Assembly: GCA_927911745.1 (NCBI GenBank)
Contig: CAKMQF010000126.1
Location: forward strand, 1 to 20,287
DNA: 20,287 bases
Direction: 5' to 3'
Source of the DNA: an uncultured Gemella sp.
GTDB lineage: Bacteria > Bacillota > Bacilli > Staphylococcales > Gemellaceae
Shown here: one piece after another, positions 1 through 8,236 of the stretch
Layout: each line of letters starts with the position of its first letter
Numbering within the stretch: the stretch's first letter is position 1
Program-made: the position numbers and the translations under genes
Notes under the pieces: generated by a model
What the model was told of the DNA's origin: nothing
The model's input: only the letters and a program-made list of their open reading frames with translations
Database searches by the model: none

Positions 1-110
1 TATTCAATTCTAACAACTTAATTATATAAAACAACCAATAGAAAATATTCTATATTATTACTAAATTAATACAAAACTATAAGCTTGTAGCATTTTATTA
101 GGTTTTAGGT

Positions 111-116
111 TATAAT
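111..116 (+). promoter_or_regulatory. Probable -10 box of the trkA-trkH promoter
   Basis: A perfect TATAAT lies 30 bases before the trkA start. No good -35 box sits at 16-18 bases; the nearest candidate, TTGTAG at 85-90, is 20 bases away. The rest of 1-146 is A+T-rich, and I see no gene or riboswitch-like structure in it. Confidence 0.45.
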
Positions 117-146
117 ATGAATATCATTTAAAAAAGGAGTATTAAA

Positions 147-1520
147 GTGAAAGTAATTATAGTCGGTGGCGGTAAAGTCGGTGAACTTCTTTGCGCTGAT
201 TTTTCTAACACATTTGATGAAGTGACAATTATCGATACAAATGAACGACGTGTTGAAAAGCTCGTTGAAACATATGATATTAATGGATTAGTCGGTAATG
301 GTGCGAATTCTGACATATTATTAGAAGCTGATGCAGCTAACGCCGATATGTTTATTTCTGTTACTACTAGTGATGAAATAAATATGATTTCGTGCATAGC
401 AGCTAAACAGATTGGAGCAAAATATACAATTGCGAGAATACGTAACCCAGAATATTCTAAAACAAAAGAATTTATAAAACAATCTCTAGGAATAGACCTA
501 ATGGTCAATCCTGAATACGAAGCAGCAAAACAAATTTTCTATATGCTGAAGTATCCAACAGCAATAAAAGTAGAAAGTTTTTCTAACAATAAATTCAATA
601 TCTTAGAAGTAATAATTAATGAGAACAGTATACTTAATGGAGTATCTCTAATAGAAAGTAAAAAATACATTGACTTCCCATCATTAGTTTGTTTAGTTGA
701 GAGAAAAGGAGATGTCTTCGTACCTCGAGGAATTATATTTTTGAAGTTGGAGATAAAAGTTCATATCACCGCTTCTAATAAAAATCTTAAAAACTTCTAT
801 AAGTTATTAGGAAATAAAGATAATCTTGAGAAAAGGTAACATCTTCTTTAATTATAGGTGCAGGGAAAATTGCTCACTACTTAGTTGAGTTTTTACAAAG
901 AGTATCATTCTATACTAAAGTTATCGAAATCGATAAAGAAAAAGCCATATCCCTAAGTGAAACCTTCCCAGAAATTGATGTTATCTGGGCTGACGGTAGT
1001 GATAGAGACACATTAATTGAGGAAGGTATCCAAACATTTGATAGTTGTATTTCTCTTACAGGTCTTGATGAGGAGAATATTATAATTAATCTATATGCAC
1101 ATAAGCTTGGTATTAAGAAAACTGTTGCTAAAGTGAATCGTGCATCTCTTAAACAAATAGCTGAAGATATCGGCCAATATTCATATATCACACCAAAAAG
1201 AAATAGTTGGAAATATATAAAAAAAATATACAAAATCTCTGCAATGTAGTCGATCTTCTGATATAGAAAGTTACTATCGTATAGCTAACAGTAAAGCCGA
1301 AGTTATAGAGTTTAAAATAACAAGTGACAATGCTAAAGTCATAGGAACTAAGCTTAAAGATTTAGCTATAAATGACAACATGCTTATCGCATTTATCATT
1401 CGTAATAATAAACAAATATTCCCGAATGGTGAAGACGAAATTAAAGTAAATGATAATGTTGTTGTTGTAAGTTATGGAAATAAACTTGAACATATCGATG
1501 ATATTCTTGCAAGGAGGTAA
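147..1520 (+). CDS. trkA: TrkA, cytosolic NAD(H)-binding gating subunit of the Trk potassium uptake system (two frame breaks)
   Basis: TrkA binds the membrane channel TrkH and gates K+ uptake in response to nucleotides. The start is GTG at 147, behind AGGAG at 135-139. Two RCK units are visible. The first opens with GGGKVGELL, a Rossmann glycine motif; the second opens with GAGKIAHYL near 857. Each is followed by a TrkA-C-like stretch. The frame breaks twice. At A4 (831-834) one A appears to be missing; restoring it reads LEKKVTSSLIIGAGK. At A8 (1219-1226) one A appears to be extra; removing it reads KKYTKSLQCSRSSD. The two changes cancel and give about 457 residues, the usual two-domain TrkA length, ending at TAA 1518-1520 just before trkH. 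I take both breaks as sequencing errors. A single-domain KtrA would be only about 220 residues, so the apparent 230-residue product should not be called KtrA. Confidence 0.9.
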
Positions 1521-1523
1521 CCT

Positions 1524-3017
1524 ATGAATTTTAAAATGGTTTTTAACGTCGTTGGGAAAATGCTAATGCTCTTAGCGGCACTATTAATTCTTCCTACGAT
1601 CGTATCATTAATTTATGATGAACAACTTCGCATTACAATTTCTTTTTTTAGTACAGTTATTGTATGCTTGCTATTATCAATAATAATGCATTATTTAACA
1701 AAAGATGTAACTGAACGTGATTTCTACAAGAGAGAAGGATATGTAATAGTAACTTTAACATGGGTTATCTTTTCCCTGTTAGGGGCCCTTCCATTCTATT
1801 TATCTGGAGAAATACCACACTATATTGACAGTTTATTTGAGACAGTTAGTGGCTTTACGACTACAGGCTCAACTATATTACAGGATATCGAATCTTTATC
1901 CAAAAGTCTATTATTCTGGCGTAGTTTTACACATTTTATAGGCGGTATGGGGGTTATTGTCTTCGCCCTTGCAATTCTCCCACGATCTCCACACACCATC
2001 CATATAGCTAAGGCAGAAGTTCCTGGCCCATATTTTGGTAAAGTGGTATCATCTATGAAGCAAACAGCAATATACCTTTATGGTATTTATATTGCATTAA
2101 CAATCATATTATTCTTCCTACTATTGCTAGGTGGAATCGGAGTTTTCGATAGTATTAATCTAGCATTCTCTACAGCGGGAACTGGCGGTTTTGCTGTAAG
2201 AAACGCGGGTATCGCATATTATAATAGTACTTATATTACAGTTGTTATTGCTATTTTTATGCTAATATTCTCTATGAATCTTAGTTTAATATATTTTGTA
2301 GTTTTTAAAAGATACTTTAAAGTACTAAAAAGTGAAGAATTACGTTGGTTTTTCGGAATGATATCTATTCTATCTATAATAATGTTTTTAGATATTTATC
2401 GTTCGTATGATACACCTAACCATAGTTTACTAGATGTATTCTTCACCGTTTCTTCAGTTGTTTCGACTACAGGATTCACCTACAACGATTTTAATATTTG
2501 GCCTGTATTTTCTAAAATGATTATACTTATTCTTATGATAGTCGGTGGTTGTACTGGTGGTACTGCAGGAGGAATTAAGATTCCAAGATTAATTTTCTTT
2601 GTAAAAAATGCGAAGCAAAGTATAAGTAAAGCTCTAAATCCAAGAAAAATTGCTATGTTCAAGATAGATGGAAAAGTAGTAAAAGATACTGCACCATTAT
2701 CTAATTACCTGCTATTATTTGGCTTTGTGTATGTTATTATTTTGTTCTTAATAACATTCCAAATAAACGACTTTGAAGATGCAATTTCTTTAACTGTCAC
2801 ATCAATTAGTAATGCTGGTCCTGCGTTTAATCACTATGGTCCTATGAGTAACTTTTCACAGATTCCATATTTTACAAAAATAATCCTGTCTGTTTCAATG
2901 TTACTAGGGCGTTTAGAATTAATGCCATTAATAGTATTCTTCTCTGCAAACACATGGAAAAAACGTAGAAAAAGATCAAGAGAAAATCAAAGAATTACTA
3001 ATAACTTCATTGAATAA
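1524..3017 (+). CDS. trkH: TrkH/KtrB-family potassium channel subunit
   Basis: This is the membrane pore of the Trk potassium uptake system, 497 residues. It consists of repeated TM-pore-TM units. The selectivity-filter segments of this superfamily are recognisable: TVSGFTTTGST (about residues 108-118), STAGTGGF, SSVVSTTGFT and SISNAGPAF, each with the conserved filter glycine. GGCTGGTAGGIK near residue 346 and the C-terminal SMLLGRLELMP are family hallmarks. The start is ATG at 1524, with the Shine-Dalgarno AAGGAGG at 1511-1517 inside the last codons of trkA, so the pair is co-transcribed and probably translationally coupled. The tail is basic and cytoplasmic. Whether the channel also moves Na+ cannot be told from the sequence. 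No frame damage is seen. Confidence 0.93.
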   Translation: MNFKMVFNVVGKMLMLLAALLILPTIVSLIYDEQLRITISFFSTVIVCLLLSIIMHYLTKDVTERDFYKREGYVIVTLTWVIFSLLGALPFYLSGEIPHYIDSLFETVSGFTTTGSTILQDIESLSKSLLFWRSFTHFIGGMGVIVFALAILPRSPHTIHIAKAEVPGPYFGKVVSSMKQTAIYLYGIYIALTIILFFLLLLGGIGVFDSINLAFSTAGTGGFAVRNAGIAYYNSTYITVVIAIFMLIFSMNLSLIYFVVFKRYFKVLKSEELRWFFGMISILSIIMFLDIYRSYDTPNHSLLDVFFTVSSVVSTTGFTYNDFNIWPVFSKMIILILMIVGGCTGGTAGGIKIPRLIFFVKNAKQSISKALNPRKIAMFKIDGKVVKDTAPLSNYLLLFGFVYVIILFLITFQINDFEDAISLTVTSISNAGPAFNHYGPMSNFSQIPYFTKIILSVSMLLGRLELMPLIVFFSANTWKKRRKRSRENQRITNNFIE

Positions 3018-3100
3018 TATACTGGTAGGAATGACTCAAAAATCATAATTTTCAAGTAATCTATTTTATCGAGTCATCCACATTTTTATCAATCAATATA

Positions 3101-3134
3101 AAAAGACGAGTTCTACTTATAGATCTCGTCTTTT
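3101..3134. terminator. Bidirectional terminator between trkH and the convergent operon
   Basis: A perfect 10-bp inverted repeat, AAAAGACGAG / CTCGTCTTTT, has a 14-base loop. The stem carries A-runs on one side and T-runs on the other, so it can act for trkH (+) and for the operon ending at 3113 (-). The last codons of the minus-strand gene lie inside the stem. A second, looser repeat (ATGACTC at 3033 with GAGTCAT at 3070) lies just upstream. Confidence 0.75.
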
Positions 3135-3439
3135 ATCATTGAAACTATCTCTTGAATTTCTTCATTGATTCTTTCATCTAGTTCTTCTTTAGTAATTAAT
3201 TCATCATTATGCGCTTCTGTATAACCTAGTATTATACCTAAAGAATTCTTAACATTGTGCAACATAATTTTTTTCTTCTGTTCATTTTTGTCCAATTCTG
3301 AACTTCTTTTATAAATCATAAATATATTTAAAAATACAAAAAATGTTAAAGGCAGGAAAAATATTTTGATATGTATTGCGGCAATAAGAAACACTACTAT
3401 TAATACATTTACAATTATGAAACTAATCATATTTTTCAT
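3113..3439 (-). CDS. Small membrane protein with an H-box (DHp-like) helix and no kinase domain
   Basis: The 108-residue protein has two hydrophobic segments (about residues 4-22 and 25-43), then a charged linker. Residues 60-76 (LHNVKNSLGIILGYTEA) match the H-box of histidine kinases of the HDxKNPLxxIxGYxE kind. The candidate phospho-acceptor is His61, with Asn65 at the usual Thr/Asn position. The helix continues as a second amphipathic segment (about 83-106), as expected for a DHp hairpin. No ATP-binding N, G1 or G2 box follows: the frame ends in a terminator, so the protein looks complete rather than cut short. The acidic residue normally after the His is Asn62 and the usual Pro is Ser66. 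It starts inside the corrected end of rsmI (17-base overlap from ATG 3439; ATG 3430 is an alternative), so it is probably coupled to it. I do not recognise a named family; function is unknown. Confidence 0.7.
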   Translation of the reverse strand: MKNMISFIIVNVLIVVFLIAAIHIKIFFLPLTFFVFLNIFMIYKRSSELDKNEQKKKIMLHNVKNSLGIILGYTEAHNDELITKEELDERINEEIQEIVSMIKDEIYK

Positions 3440-4252
3440 GATATAAACTATAAACCTCTTTTTTATTTATGCCATGTTCTTTAGCAGTATTTTTAATAGC
3501 TTCTGATTTTTTTCACCACTTTGGACTTTTTGATAGATTATTTCTACAATATCATCAAGATTAAGGTCTGTTATTTCTTCCTCCTTTGATGGAGAAATAA
3601 TAACAACAAATTCCCCTTTTTCCTTAATTTCTCCACCTAACATATCTAATATCACGCTAGCTTCATATGTTTCAATTTGTTCAAACATCTTCGTAAGTTC
3701 TCTCGCTACTGCAATTTTTCTCGCTGGTGCAATTTTAGCGATCTCTTCCACTAAGTTTTTTACCCTGTGTGGACTTTCATATAAAATACCAGTTGTCTTT
3801 GAGCTTAAAATAATTTCTAACTTTTGCTTAAGTTCCTTACTTTTTCTCGGTAAGAATCCATAGAAAGTATAATTGTAAGATTCTATACCGCTAGCAACAA
3901 GTGCAGTAAGTCCCGCATTAGCGCCTGGTAAAGCTACAACATCTAGTCCTGCAGTTTTTACCTTCTCTACAAGTACATACCCTGGATCTGAAATACATGG
4001 CATTCCTGCATCAGTTACCAATGCTATATCTAATCCTTCTTCTAAGTATTCTATTATCTTATCACTCATTTTATCTTCATTATGCTCATGATAACTAAGT
4101 AGTTTTTTACCCTTCACTTCATAATGATTCAATAACTTCTGAGTATTTCTCGTATCTTCACAAGCTATTATATCCGCTTCTTTTAGCACTCTTAGTGCTC
4201 TTAATGTAATATCTTCCAAATTACCTATTGGTGTTCCCACTAAATATAACAT
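3423..4252 (-). CDS. rsmI: RsmI, 16S rRNA (cytidine-1402-2'-O)-methyltransferase (one frame break)
   Basis: RsmI methylates the ribose of C1402 in 16S rRNA using S-adenosylmethionine. The N-terminus MLYLVGTPIGNLEDITLRA is the family signature. EDTRNT, the SYHEHNE motif, TDAGMPCISDPG and LPGANA follow in the usual order of this tetrapyrrole-methylase fold. The uninterrupted frame stops at 3467 with 261 residues and loses the C-terminal helical domain. Adding one A to the A7 run (T7 on the plus strand, 3507-3513) restores SGEKKSEAIKNTAKEHG and then NKKEVYSLYHEKYD, a normal RsmI end, stopping at 3423-3425. The corrected length is 276 residues. The gene follows yazA by two bases, as in the Bacillus/Staphylococcus order. 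Confidence 0.92.
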
Positions 4253-4254
4253 AG

Positions 4255-4556
4255 TTATTTTTCCTTTATTTTAATATTAAATTCTTTTATTTTTTGCCTT
4301 TTTTCTGTATTCAAATTAAGTAAAATATACGCTTCTTTGCTACTACGAGTTCGTTTTTTGAATAGACTTTCTGCACTCGTAGCTTCACTTTTCGTCTTAA
4401 ACTCTTCAAAATATATAAGTTTTACAGGTACTCTTACCCTCGTATATTTTGCACCTTTTTTGCATTATGAGCTTTTATCCTTCTAACAATATCTGTTGTA
4501 TATCCAGTATACCAAGTTTTGTCACAACACTCAACTACATACATAAAACTACTCAT
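4255..4556 (-). CDS. yazA: YazA-like GIY-YIG domain protein (UPF0213; one frame break)
   Basis: A GIY-YIG nuclease-fold protein is hidden here because its frame is broken. From ATG at 4556 it reads [20 protein letters not shown], then [20 protein letters not shown] and [13 protein letters not shown]. The GIY-equivalent MYV, the YTG of the YIG box, the Arg of the RR pair and a Glu in [12 protein letters not shown] are all present. The T6 run at 4456-4461 (A6 in the gene) needs one more base. With it, about 100 residues read through to TAA at 4255-4257. The start overlaps the end of the upstream methyltransferase (ATGAGTAG), and rsmI begins two bases after the stop. ATG 4544 is an alternative start. 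The cellular role of the family is poorly defined. Confidence 0.85.
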
Positions 4557-5283
4557 AAATACCATACACTTTCTTCATCTCATCTGTATAACTACCATCT
4601 TCATTATAAATATAGAATGGTTGTTCAACTTTAATATCGCTAACCTTAGAAATACTACCCTCAACAAGTACTATTTTACTATTCTCGCTTGAAGGCTTAC
4701 TATATACAAACCTTATTCTCTTAATTGCTAGTCCATTTTTCTCGCATTCAGAGATAATATCACTTATTCTATAAGTTCTATGAACCATTGCAAATTTCCC
4801 ATTTTGTTTAACTAAATATCTAATCGCCTGGATTACATCACTAAGATTACATAGTAATTCATGACGTGAAATATTGTGATTAAACTTTTCACGTTGATTC
4901 GGCATATTCTCAACAGGAAAATACGGTGGATTACAAATTACATAGTCGAATGTTGATGGTTTATAATAGTCTTTTACATTTTTTATATCACCACTTCGTA
5001 CTGCTACATTAGTAATTTCATTTAACTCTAAACTTTTTTTACTCAGTTCAACTAAGTCTTCTTGAATTTCTAACATTTCTATTTTGGCATCTGACTTTTC
5101 TCTAAGAATTATTGAGATACCACCATTCCCACTGCAAAGTTCTATAATATTTTTCTTAAAACTTCTCGGCACATTGGCAAAGTATGGTAATAAAAAAGAG
5201 TCCGTTGACATACTGTAATGATCAACTTTTTGTAATATTTTAAAATTTTTAGAAACTGTATCAACTCTTAAATTATCTTCCAT
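4549..5283 (-). CDS. trmN6: tRNA1(Val) (adenine-37-N6)-methyltransferase family protein (YabB/TrmN6)
   Basis: This is a 244-residue SAM-dependent methyltransferase. The early segment DHYSMSTDSFLLPYF is typical of the TrmN6/YabB group. IIELCSGNGGISIIL is the SAM-binding glycine loop (motif I). VICNPPYFP (about residues 135-143) is the catalytic NPPY motif of N6-adenine methyltransferases. Family knowledge gives A37 of tRNA1(Val) as the substrate. It starts one base after the corrected holB stop and overlaps the yazA start, fitting the conserved order holB - (ricT - yabA) - yabB - yazA - rsmI. In this window ricT and yabA are missing between holB and this gene. Confidence 0.87.
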   Translation of the reverse strand: MEDNLRVDTVSKNFKILQKVDHYSMSTDSFLLPYFANVPRSFKKNIIELCSGNGGISIILREKSDAKIEMLEIQEDLVELSKKSLELNEITNVAVRSGDIKNVKDYYKPSTFDYVICNPPYFPVENMPNQREKFNHNISRHELLCNLSDVIQAIRYLVKQNGKFAMVHRTYRISDIISECEKNGLAIKRIRFVYSKPSSENSKIVLVEGSISKVSDIKVEQPFYIYNEDGSYTDEMKKVYGIYE

Positions 5284-5284
5284 A

Positions 5285-6120
5285 CTAACCTCTTGTTAAA
5301 AATTCTAAATTATTGTTATCTAATAAAATAGTAAAAGCGAATTTTTCCAGCACCAATGTTGCATTAACATTTCCATTTAAATCTGCTTGTGCTTGAAGTA
5401 TTTTTTCCTGTACCTTACTAATATTAACAACATCACTTACGATTTCATCACTATAGCTTTTAGAAACTTCCATACTTAAATATTTGAAAACTCTACCACT
5501 TCATCTTTAGATTTTAACTTTTCTAATAGATAAATATTAGCAAGATGAGGTTTTCTCATATATCTTTTTATATATTCATTAGTAATAGTAATTAACTCTT
5601 CATTCTGTTCAATTTTAATATTTTCACTGTGCCCTATTAGTTTAACTTGTTGACATCGGGAAATAATAGTTGGTAATACGGCACTGATATTTTTACAACT
5701 AAGAATAGCTATAATATCATCTTCAGGTTCTTCTAAAAATTTAAGTAAACTGTTTGCTGCTTGCTCAGTCATTTTTTCTATATCTTTTATCCAGTATATC
5801 TTTTTACCATAAAATGATTTAACACTCAAATCAGATTTTAATGTTTGGATTTCGTCTTTCTTTATCGAAGTTTCACTTGATAACTTATAAAAATCAACAT
5901 AATTCCCATGATTTATACTATTGCAGTTTTTACAATTTTCACAACTATAAAATTCTTTATCTTTATTTTCTAAACAAAAAATTGCTTTAACAAAACTCAA
6001 AATAAACTCATCAGAATATAAACTATCCTCACCTACTACTAAATAGGCATGGGATAGTTTATCTGTTTTTAATGTATTTGTTAAAGATTTTATTACAATT
6101 GTATCTTTACTAAAGTTCAT
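5285..6120 (-). CDS. holB: HolB, DNA polymerase III delta' subunit (one frame break)
   Basis: Delta' is part of the clamp-loader complex that places the sliding clamp on DNA. Visible features are the zinc-binding cysteines CLENKDKEFYSCENCKNC, the block EKMTEQAANSLLKFLEEPED, and TIISRCQQVKL, the SRC motif used to act on the neighbouring ATPase subunits. The frame stops at 5476 after 214 residues. Adding one base to the A4 run at 5487-5490 gives DEVVEFFKYLSMEVSKSY and joins the next 62 codons. Those end in ILQAQADLNGNVNATLVLEK, the standard delta' C-terminal helix. The corrected length is about 278 residues. It overlaps the tmk end by 11 bases. Confidence 0.9.
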
Positions 6121-6736
6121 TGTTTAAAAATCCTTCCAATGTAGCAAGTGCTTGTTTTTGCACATTCTCGTATGTATCACTTGCATCAATCACCTTAATA
6201 CGTTCGGTATTTTCTCTTGAAAGATCATCATAACCACGTTTAACATTTTTGTAAAAATCTAGACTTTCTTGATCCATTCGATTATTGTCATCTCTATTTT
6301 TTGTACGCGCTAGTCCAACTTCAACATCTACACAGAAATATAGTGTCAAATCTGGTTCAAGATTATCTGTTGCATATGAATTTATATCTAGTATATCTTG
6401 CTTAGAAAGTCCTCGACCATAAGATTGGTAAGCAACCGAACTATCTACAAAACGATCACAAATTACAATATATCCTTCATTTACATGTGGTAATATTTTT
6501 TTTACAATATGATCACGTCTGCTAGCACAAAACAGTAAACTTTCAGTTTTAGCATCAATATCATTTGAACTATCAAAAAGTAGTTCTCTGACTTTCTCGC
6601 TAAACTCTGTTCCACCAGGCTCACGTGTTGTTATAACTTTATATCCCTTTTCTTTCAAATAGTCTGTAGCAAAGTTGATAAAGCTCGTTTTCCCTGAACC
6701 ATCTGAACCTTCTACTGTTATGAATTTACCTTTCAT
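6110..6736 (-). CDS. tmk: Thymidylate kinase
   Basis: Converts dTMP to dTDP with ATP, an essential step in dTTP synthesis. The 208-residue protein has the P-loop EGSDGSGKTS at residues 9-18, the TTREPGGTEFSEKVRELLF block that binds dTMP, CDRFVDSSVAYQSYGRGL with the DR(F/Y) motif, and the LID-region segment RTKNRDDNNRMDQE. The length is normal for the family. It lies 26 bases after the aminotransferase gene and overlaps holB, matching the usual tmk-holB pairing in Bacilli. Confidence 0.95.
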   Translation of the reverse strand: MKGKFITVEGSDGSGKTSFINFATDYLKEKGYKVITTREPGGTEFSEKVRELLFDSSNDIDAKTESLLFCASRRDHIVKKILPHVNEGYIVICDRFVDSSVAYQSYGRGLSKQDILDINSYATDNLEPDLTLYFCVDVEVGLARTKNRDDNNRMDQESLDFYKNVKRGYDDLSRENTERIKVIDASDTYENVQKQALATLEGFLNNEL

Positions 6737-6762
6737 TTGAATAACCTTTCTTCTATATATAA

Positions 6763-7941
6763 TTACTTATTCATAAATTGAGAAATTCTTTCAACAGCTT
6801 CTTTTATATTTTCCATGCTTGTTGCATAACTAATTCTAAAGAAGTCATTATAAGCTTTCCCAAATGCTGTCCCAGGAATTACCCCAACACGAGCCTCTTT
6901 CGCTAATAATTTACAAAATTCCATCGCTCCAAGTTCTCTATATTCCACTGGAATTTTTGCAAAGATATAAAATGCTCCATCAATTTCAGGGATTTCAAAA
7001 CCTAATTTGCGAAGTCTTGGAACCATATAATCTTTTCTTTCTCTATAAGTTTCAATCATATGATTATTATATTTATCTACATTTTCATCTGTTAAAGCTA
7101 CTACAGCAGCATCTTGAACAAATGTTGGAGCTCCAGATACTGTAAACAAATGGAAAACCCCGATTTTTCTAATCATCGCTTGAGGAGCTGCGACAAATCC
7201 AATACGCCATCCAGTCATAGCATGAGATTTTGATAATCCACTGATTAGAACTGTTTGTTCTGGAATAAACTCGGCTAGTGATGTGTGTTTATAGTTATAT
7301 GTAATATCTCCATAAATTTCATCACTAAGTACAAAAATATCATATTTTCCTAAAACATCAGCAATCTCTTTAACTTCTTCTCTAGTATAAGAAACACCAC
7401 TTGGATTGTTTGGATAGTTAATCAAAATTGCTTTCGCATCTTTATTTTCCTCTAGAGCTTTTTCTAAATCATCTGGACGAACTTTAAAACCATTGTCAGC
7501 TGTGTCAATGAATTTAATATTACATTTATTTAGAATACCTACTCCCTCATAAGCTGAAAAATATGGTGTCACTACTAAAATAGTATCCCCTTGATTTGTA
7601 ATAGCTGAAATAGTATGTTCTATAGCTGCAGAAGCACCTATTGTTACAATAACTTCATCAGAACTGTATTTCAAATTATATCTTTCCTCTAAATTTTTTG
7701 CCCACGCAGCTCTTAATGGCTCAATACCATTGTTCACTGAATAATGTGTTCTATTATTATCTAAAGCAACTTTCGCAGCTTCTTTAACCTCTTCAGCAGT
7801 ATCAAAGTCAGGCTCTCCTAATGTTAACTTGATAATCCCTTCAATCGTTGAAGCAAATGCATCAAATTCTCTAATTGGTGATCCTGTAAGATTTGCTAAA
7901 GACGTGTTAAATTTGTTTTCTAATGATTTTTTAATATCCAT
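6763..7941 (-). CDS. Class I/II pyridoxal-phosphate aminotransferase (PatA/AraT-like)
   Basis: The 392-residue fold-type I aminotransferase has LTLGEPDFDT near residue 37, the NYPNNPSG motif near residue 174, LSDEIYGDITY, and SGLSKSHAMTGWRIG, whose Lys (about residue 238) would form the Schiff base with PLP. A C-terminal FFRISYA supplies the substrate-carboxylate Arg. The SGLSKSHAMTGWR block resembles Bacillus PatA (N-acetyl-diaminopimelate aminotransferase) and lactococcal AraT (aromatic). Sequence alone does not decide the amino-acid substrate. It is the first gene of the minus-strand operon leading into tmk; that linkage is by position only. Confidence 0.88.
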   Translation of the reverse strand: MDIKKSLENKFNTSLANLTGSPIREFDAFASTIEGIIKLTLGEPDFDTAEEVKEAAKVALDNNRTHYSVNNGIEPLRAAWAKNLEERYNLKYSSDEVIVTIGASAAIEHTISAITNQGDTILVVTPYFSAYEGVGILNKCNIKFIDTADNGFKVRPDDLEKALEENKDAKAILINYPNNPSGVSYTREEVKEIADVLGKYDIFVLSDEIYGDITYNYKHTSLAEFIPEQTVLISGLSKSHAMTGWRIGFVAAPQAMIRKIGVFHLFTVSGAPTFVQDAAVVALTDENVDKYNNHMIETYRERKDYMVPRLRKLGFEIPEIDGAFYIFAKIPVEYRELGAMEFCKLLAKEARVGVIPGTAFGKAYNDFFRISYATSMENIKEAVERISQFMNK

Positions 7942-7996
7942 ATATATGTCTACCTTCCTTTAAAATTAGGTACATTGTTAATATAACATTTCTAAT

Positions 7997-8005
7997 ATTG
8001 TAACA
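7997..8005 (-). promoter_or_regulatory. Possible extended -10 promoter for the aminotransferase-tmk-holB operon
   Basis: On the minus strand TGTTACAAT (TG-N-TACAAT) lies about 55 bases before the start at 7941. No strong -35 box accompanies it, but an extended -10 can work without one. Confidence 0.35.
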
Positions 8006-8154
8006 TATTTTCAACAAAAATTAAATTAGTATCTTAAAATATCAAAGTGAAAAATTAACAATGATTACATAATATTTTATAGTATTTTCAGTAAATTTTC
8101 AAGATGAAATATCGGATACTTTAGTTAAAAATTCAGAAAATTTAAAAGAAAGTA

Positions 8155-8183
8155 TTGAAAAAATAACAAATTAGTATTATAAT
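8155..8183 (+). promoter_or_regulatory. Sigma-A promoter of ilvE
   Basis: TTGAAA at 8155-8160 and TATAAT at 8178-8183 are separated by exactly 17 bases. The expected start of transcription is near 8190, giving a leader of about 45 bases with the ribosome site AAGGAG at 8221-8226. Confidence 0.85.
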
Positions 8184-8236
8184 ACTTTTAACGAATTGAA
8201 AATAAATCGTTTTTAAAGATAAGGAGAAATATAATT

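Noticed and set aside
1..146. c-di-AMP (ydaO-type) riboswitch before the potassium uptake genes
   Set aside because: The leader after the -10 box is only about 25 bases, and no such structure is visible.
826..840. Programmed frameshift in trkA
   Set aside because: A second compensating break occurs downstream and eleven similar breaks occur elsewhere in the window, so sequencing error is the simpler explanation.
128..1233. Minus-strand open frames over trkA
   Set aside because: The two trkA-like halves on the plus strand fully explain this DNA. The minus frames have no ribosome site or recognisable content.
5285..5473. A separate small gene (possible YabA) after holB
   Set aside because: Its sequence (ILQAQADLNGNVNATLVLEK) is the normal C-terminus of delta'. 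One added base joins it to holB, and it has no YabA zinc motif.
8073..8174. Short open stretch ending FQDEISDTLVKNSENLKES before ilvE
   Set aside because: It has no start codon and overlaps the ilvE promoter. It may be the tail of a decayed gene, but there is too little to call it.
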